The notes beneath the pieces were generated by a model. That model saw only the letters and a program-made list of their open reading frames with translations, searched no databases and was not told the DNA's origin. Below are positions 60,301 through 64,000 of a stretch of 64,000 nt of DNA, in pieces; the stretch's first letter is position 1, and each line of letters opens with the position of its first letter. Source of the stretch: Euptelea pleiosperma (lineage: Eukaryota > Streptophyta > Magnoliopsida > Ranunculales > Eupteleaceae); contig CM068548.1 of assembly GCA_035048495.1 (NCBI GenBank), forward strand, positions 5,941,464 through 6,005,463, given 5' to 3'. A program made the translations under genes and the position numbers.

Positions 60301-61985
60301 TCACTGTAGTCTAGTAGAAGATAATGACCTACCAAATTCAGCAGATAAGCTGCTAAAATAGCAGGAGAATCCCCTTCCACAGCAGGAAGGAAAGATGGTT
60401 TGTTTCTTAGCTTTTCTAATTTGAATGTCTCAGTTTCAACATATCTATTGTTGTATGACAATGTCCAACTTCCTTGAGTATCTTTAAACAGGTACAAGGC
60501 ATGAAGCATTCCTTCTCCTTCAACCCAAATGTGACTTGATCGCCCGAACATTGAAACCGTTGATTTTAATCCTCCAAAAAGAGGATTTGAGCCTGCAAAT
60601 CACTATAAAGTTAATCTTCACTGGCAACACGGATGGTTAAATTCAGATGATTAGAAGACTCTCTAACTACAATTCCAACAACCAACGAAAAATGGTTTAA
60701 GCGCCAAAAATTTTATAAAAAGAAAAAATCAAATAGTTGAAGACATGAATAAATTCCAAAATGAGAAACAGATAAAATAAATAAATGCATTTTACTTACC
60801 AATTCTTAAGTAAATACCCTCAGGGAAATCACCTGGAATCTCCCCTTCAATATTCGCAATCTTAACAGTATGTCCGATCTCTTCAACGGGTGCAAAGTTA
60901 CTCTACAATTTACACAGAGGGGATCTTTTATGAGAAAATGTGAAAAACAAATATAGCTGCAAATCACAACAAGAAGCATAGAGGAGAAAGGAACTTGACA
61001 TCTTACCAAAAATAAACAAGAGAGATGATAAAGCTTCCTAATATTAAAAAAATATGGGTTAGGATCAGGGGACATAAAATTTCACAACAATTTTGACGTA
61101 CCCACATGGAAGATGAATCAATGGCTGATTTCCTCACCCTATAGATCACCCCTACAAAAAATCATCCCCATTCTGAAACTTCTAACCCCATCAAATGTGG
61201 GTTTCAAGTTAACCGTAAAATTTAGACAGTCCATAATTTTTCAACTTGTAAACCAGGCTACCAATATCAGAATGATTTGAATTTTTGTGAGGGTGATCTC
61301 CTCACCATAGAGACCATCCTCATAAAAAATTCATCCCATTCCAAGGCTTCTAATTTATATATTGTCCCCCGCCAATTTTTATTGGGGTGAAATTTTGTAT
61401 CTCCTGATCCAGACCCATAAAAAATTAACCCTTCCTTTTACACAATAAATTTATGTACATTTTAGTAAATGTCAGAAAGCTAGGACTCAACGAGCATGTA
61501 AATGATTTCATCACATTCTCCTTTCAGAAAACATTGGCTATTAAAATTTTCAACTAGCTAGGTGGAGATTCATCCTTATTACCTGAGATGGGAGCAAGGA
61601 CTGATCAACGAATTGAAACATGGAATCCACAAATGCATTCAAAATTCTGTCAGAAGTGTTCTTGATGGTTCTAGAAACATCGATTCTCATGGGAACCTTC
61701 CGCAAATCTTTCAAGAAAGGATGCTCATATATAAGAACCATATCAAGTCAGTTAACTCTTTTAAGTAAATCTTAATGGAGCTTGCTTCATATATCCATCA
61801 TAATTAAAGAGAAAAATAAAGAAGTAATTTAAATCGAAACATGTTTAAATGATAAAAGTGGGAAATTAATATACCTTTACAGTAGAGGATAGCAAGGTCT
61901 TTAGATGATCAAAGTTGGGTGAGATGGAGGGGGGTTTATGAACAGACCCATTTGCTTGAAAAGCTAAACAAGAGGAAGCCGCCAT
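54345..61985 (-). CDS. CCD: Carotenoid cleavage dioxygenase, copy D (613 aa), with altered motif
   Basis: Exons: 61985-61875, 61723-61583, 60902-60800, 60592-60333, 59915-59736, 59643-59565, 59440-59359, 59278-59216, 59114-58976, 58862-58541, 58452-58388, 54775-54614, 54479-54345. The frame is open throughout and the four histidines are present. Two changes matter. The normal exon 2 acceptor CAG reads CAT; using the AG three bases upstream adds one His and keeps the frame. At the exon 3-4 join the family motif RNGPNP reads RIGSNP. Also GGP in exon 8-9 is GGS. Intron 11 is 3.6 kb because of a Copia insertion; intron 4 also grew. The TATA-like word seen in B and C is missing upstream. The gene may be functional, altered in activity, or early in decay. 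Confidence 0.8.
55508..55801 (-). pseudogene. Copia RNase H C-terminal part
   Basis: The frame contains [32 protein letters not shown] and DIFTNGLD, the usual end of Copia polyproteins. It is joined almost directly to integrase sequence: the reverse transcriptase and much of RNase H are deleted. Confidence 0.85.
55942..57250 (-). pseudogene. Copia protease and integrase region, frameshifted
   Basis: In transcription order: [13 protein letters not shown] (aspartic protease, near 57190), then [14 protein letters not shown] with CAGCQYGK (zinc-binding HHCC), HSDVFG and [20 protein letters not shown], and TPQQNGV, the integrase Asp-Asp-Glu core. At least three frames are needed. Further down, [11 protein letters not shown] and CIFVGYDSE belong to the integrase C-terminus. 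Gag is nearly absent. Confidence 0.85.
60065..60215. repeat. Foldback sequence in intron 4 of gene D
   Basis: CCATCTAGGAGATCTC on the left mirrors GAGATCTCCTAGGTGGG on the right. It belongs to an insert of about 300 bp (about 59970-60270) missing from the same intron in gene C. Confidence 0.5.
61062..61410. repeat. TIR repeat in intron 2 of gene D
   Basis: It begins GGATCAGGGGACATAAAA and ends with the complement of GGATCAGGAGATACAAAA, so it has inverted termini. It is related to 5929-6355. The target duplication was not determined. Confidence 0.6.
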
Positions 61986-62184
61986 GTCTCACCTCTTTCG
62001 TTCACGTTCTCATATAGCTTCGCATGATAGAAGTCATAGAACCAGTAACAGCATCAAGAAATCTTCAAAAGCGTGAGAAGATGCCAGCATGTGGAGGTGA
62101 GAAGATTCCTTTGAGTAACCAAACGTGTCAAGACAAATGGATTTGGATCTACTAGAGGCAAGTCGACCCTGGGAATATTCCTAT

Positions 62185-62725
62185 TTTAGACTCAAGAGAA
62201 TTTTTCATGTGGCAATATGGGAGCATAAAAGTGCAAAACGTGGCAGAATGGTTCAAAGTCTCGGCCGATCCTGGTCTGGATCAGGTGATTCGGATTGGGA
62301 TCGGAGCCCACCAATCCAATCCAAACCAGGCTATGTCTCGCCCCGAGATCACTGTTTTACAAAGGAGCCTCACTTTGTCTCGGGCGAGATGGGCCGATCC
62401 TGTTCTGGATCGGACTGATCCGGATCCGGATCAGAGCCCACCGATCTAGCCTCCGATCCTGAGACTTTCATCCTTGGTGGCACATCATTTTCGTTCATTT
62501 TTCTTGGGTTGATTTTAATTGTGTATTCGAGTATTTTTATGGGCACTCAGATCGAATGGCTAGAGATCACCAATCAGACTGATTTTTTATGCATAGGTCC
62601 ATAAGGGAAAACCAATTATTCATGGAATCGGTGGCCCGAATAAGTGCGCCACATGGCACATTTTAAGCTCACCACAGCGCCTGAGAATGATTCGCCTCGG
62701 GCTAGATGTTCTTGTTCTAAGTAGA
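62185..62725. repeat. Foldback MITE, GCGGCGCTG family, with an inner insert
   Basis: The left part (GGGAGCATAAAAGTGCAAAA) and the right part (GTGCGCCACATGGCAC, CACAGCGCC, TTCGCCTCGGGC) pair as in other family members. Between them lies a GGATC-rich insert (about 62255-62480), related to 44085-44200 in the opposite orientation. Confidence 0.55.
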
Positions 62726-62837
62726 TAAATTTTTTAGGTCATCTGAACTGAACTAAGTAAACTACCTAGGACAGAGTGGAGTAGGAGGACTCTCGCGTAA
62801 AAGCCACGTGAATTTGAAGAAAGTGTTTGATAAATTG

Positions 62838-63015
62838 GAGTAAAACTTCTGTCACACGAAATTGTAAATCACACAATCACAGCGAATGATTTCTCGGCAC
62901 GTACACAAGTGCTTTGCAACGTACCCATTGCTTTTGCTTTTTTAAGTGTACGTGCCGAGGACTCATTGGCTGTGTTTGTGTGATTTGCAATCCGATTGTG
63001 ACAGAAGTTTTACTC
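62838..63015. mobile_element. Mutator-like foldback with perfect 9-bp duplication
   Basis: TIRs GAGTAAAACTTCTGTCACA and its complement. Flanked by GATAAATTG on both sides (62829-62837 and 63016-63024). The arms also carry CTCGGCACGTACAC mirrored by GTGTACGTGCCGAG. No coding capacity. Confidence 0.88.
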
Positions 63016-63136
63016 GATAAATTGTGGAAATGTAGTCTTACTGAAGAAGAAGCCACCCAAAAGGCGTGAAAAGCAAGGGATTAAGTCCATCTTTTAAAAA
63101 TTCGGGAAAAACAAATGACTTAGTATTGTTTAATAC

Positions 63137-63812
63137 TAGTAAATGGCCCGTGCCCACGGCACTCTCCGACAAAAGCATCTGCAAAAATTGGGTGCCTTCA
63201 GCACTCAAACAGTATAACAGACTGGGGTGTTACCGTTTTTTCCATTATAAAGGATTGTAATGAACAGAGGGAGAAATGGGAAAATAACAGAAATAACAAA
63301 AAATAACGGTATTAAAATTCAAATTTTGAATAAATTGAGGTCAAATGAGGCGGATTGAGTAGTTAAAATCTAACCGTCCACATTAGATCGATTTATTTGA
63401 ACTCAACTACTCTTTATCTAACCGTCCACATTAGATGGATGGATAAGATAAGAGAATACAACTGAGTTGTCTTGTTATATACGTGGGTGCCCATGCCCGC
63501 GGCACTTTCCGACAAAGTGTTTGTCAAAATCGGGTGGGAGTTAATCTCAGCCATCGATATGAAGCATAGTGGATCTCAGCCACTCATTATTGAAGCCATA
63601 TAAGATAAGAGGGGGTATAAGAAAACCAGTCACCTGTTATATTGATAGTGGGTGGCCCATGCCCTCAGCACTCCCCGTCAAAGCATTTGCCAAAATCAGG
63701 TGTGAGTGGCTGAGATCCACCGTCCAATTGGGGGATAAGATCTCGGCCCTTCTTTGTTGAAACAGATAAGAGGGGGTATAAGTAGGAAGACAACTTCCCT
63801 GTTTTGTTATAT
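63137..63812 (-). mobile_element. Chain of short Helitrons
   Basis: On the minus strand the outer 5' end at about 63812 reads TCTATATAACAAAACAGGG, and the outer 3' end at 63137 is CTAG after a hairpin GCCGTGGGCACGGGC. Inside, the hairpin segment recurs near 63485-63505 and 63650-63670, each next to a truncated 5' end (ATATAACAA-like) of the next unit. This gives about three head-to-tail units, each ended by a hairpin. No protein is encoded. Confidence 0.6.
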
Positions 63813-64000
63813 AGATTTCAACAGACGGAGTCCTGATTCCAAGGATACAGCTACTATGATCCTCGACATTTCATCTCTATGAAAGATGTTGAGCAGATAT
63901 CTTTCATGGAGATGTCACGTCACGGAGTCTGTCATGTGCCTAAATGATGTAGAACACATAGTAGAAGAATTCATGGAGCATGTGGACCGTCAAAAGTCCA

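Larger units (their letters stand above)
61986..64000. other. Region upstream of gene D: partial promoter block and MITEs
   Basis: Sequence 62015-62170 matches the distal part of the dioxygenase promoter block (GCATCAAGAAATCTTC, CCAAACGTGTCAAGACAAA), without the TATA-like word. It is followed by foldbacks and Helitrons listed separately. No further gene is visible to the window end. Confidence 0.55.

Noticed and set aside
1..64000. tRNA, rRNA, CRISPR or organellar insert
   Set aside because: Scanned by eye for tRNA-like B-boxes and repeats; only one B-box-like site (35371-35381) without an A-box, no regular spacer arrays, no rRNA-like sequence.

Overview
This is a plant nuclear genome window. 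It has intron-rich GT-AG genes with 65-320 bp exons, an ATL-type RING-H2 ubiquitin ligase, plant LTR retrotransposons primed by initiator Met-tRNA, an L1-type LINE, Helitrons and many MITEs. The density of old, nested elements suggests a medium-to-large angiosperm genome, perhaps a woody magnoliid, but the species cannot be fixed from the sequence alone.

The main content is a head-to-tail array of four carotenoid cleavage dioxygenase (CCD) genes, all on the minus strand: D (61985-54345), C (50491-44498), B (32516-28976) and A (22545-18152). Each has 13 exons with almost perfectly conserved exon lengths. A (605 aa), C (613 aa) and D (613 aa) read through after conceptual splicing and keep the four iron-binding histidines. 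B carries a +1 and a -1 frameshift and is a pseudogene as written. D has two oddities: its exon 2 acceptor has moved three bases, and the normally invariant RNGPNP motif reads RIGSNP. A promoter block is conserved among the copies. In A it is pushed about 1.1 kb from the ATG by transposon insertions, and an orphan copy of the block lies between B and C.

The only other convincing host gene is an intronless ATL42-like RING-H2 E3 ligase at 9700-11019 on the minus strand.

Layout. 1-4947: repeats only. 4948-8349: a non-autonomous Helitron. 8350-9699: foldback repeat. 9700-11019: ATL gene. 11020-18150: degraded Copia elements, including a 1.44 kb LTR with its primer binding site and a separate gag remnant. 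18152-22545: gene A. 22546-26536: MITE-rich spacer. 26537-28672: a recent, internally deleted Ty3/Gypsy element with a 5-bp target duplication. 28976-32516: pseudogene B. 32517-36970: hAT-type and other MITEs, an orphan promoter block and an AT-rich repeat cluster. 36971-43516: a near full-length dead L1 LINE. 44498-50491: gene C, whose introns hold a Tourist MITE, a LINE fragment and a hAT MITE. 50492-54344: Mutator-type MITEs. 54345-61985: gene D, with a 2.77 kb deleted Copia element in intron 11. 61986-64000: more MITEs and a chain of short Helitrons.

No rRNA, convincing tRNA, CRISPR or organellar sequence was seen. Exon coordinates were read by eye from splice signals and from agreement between the four copies; no search was run.
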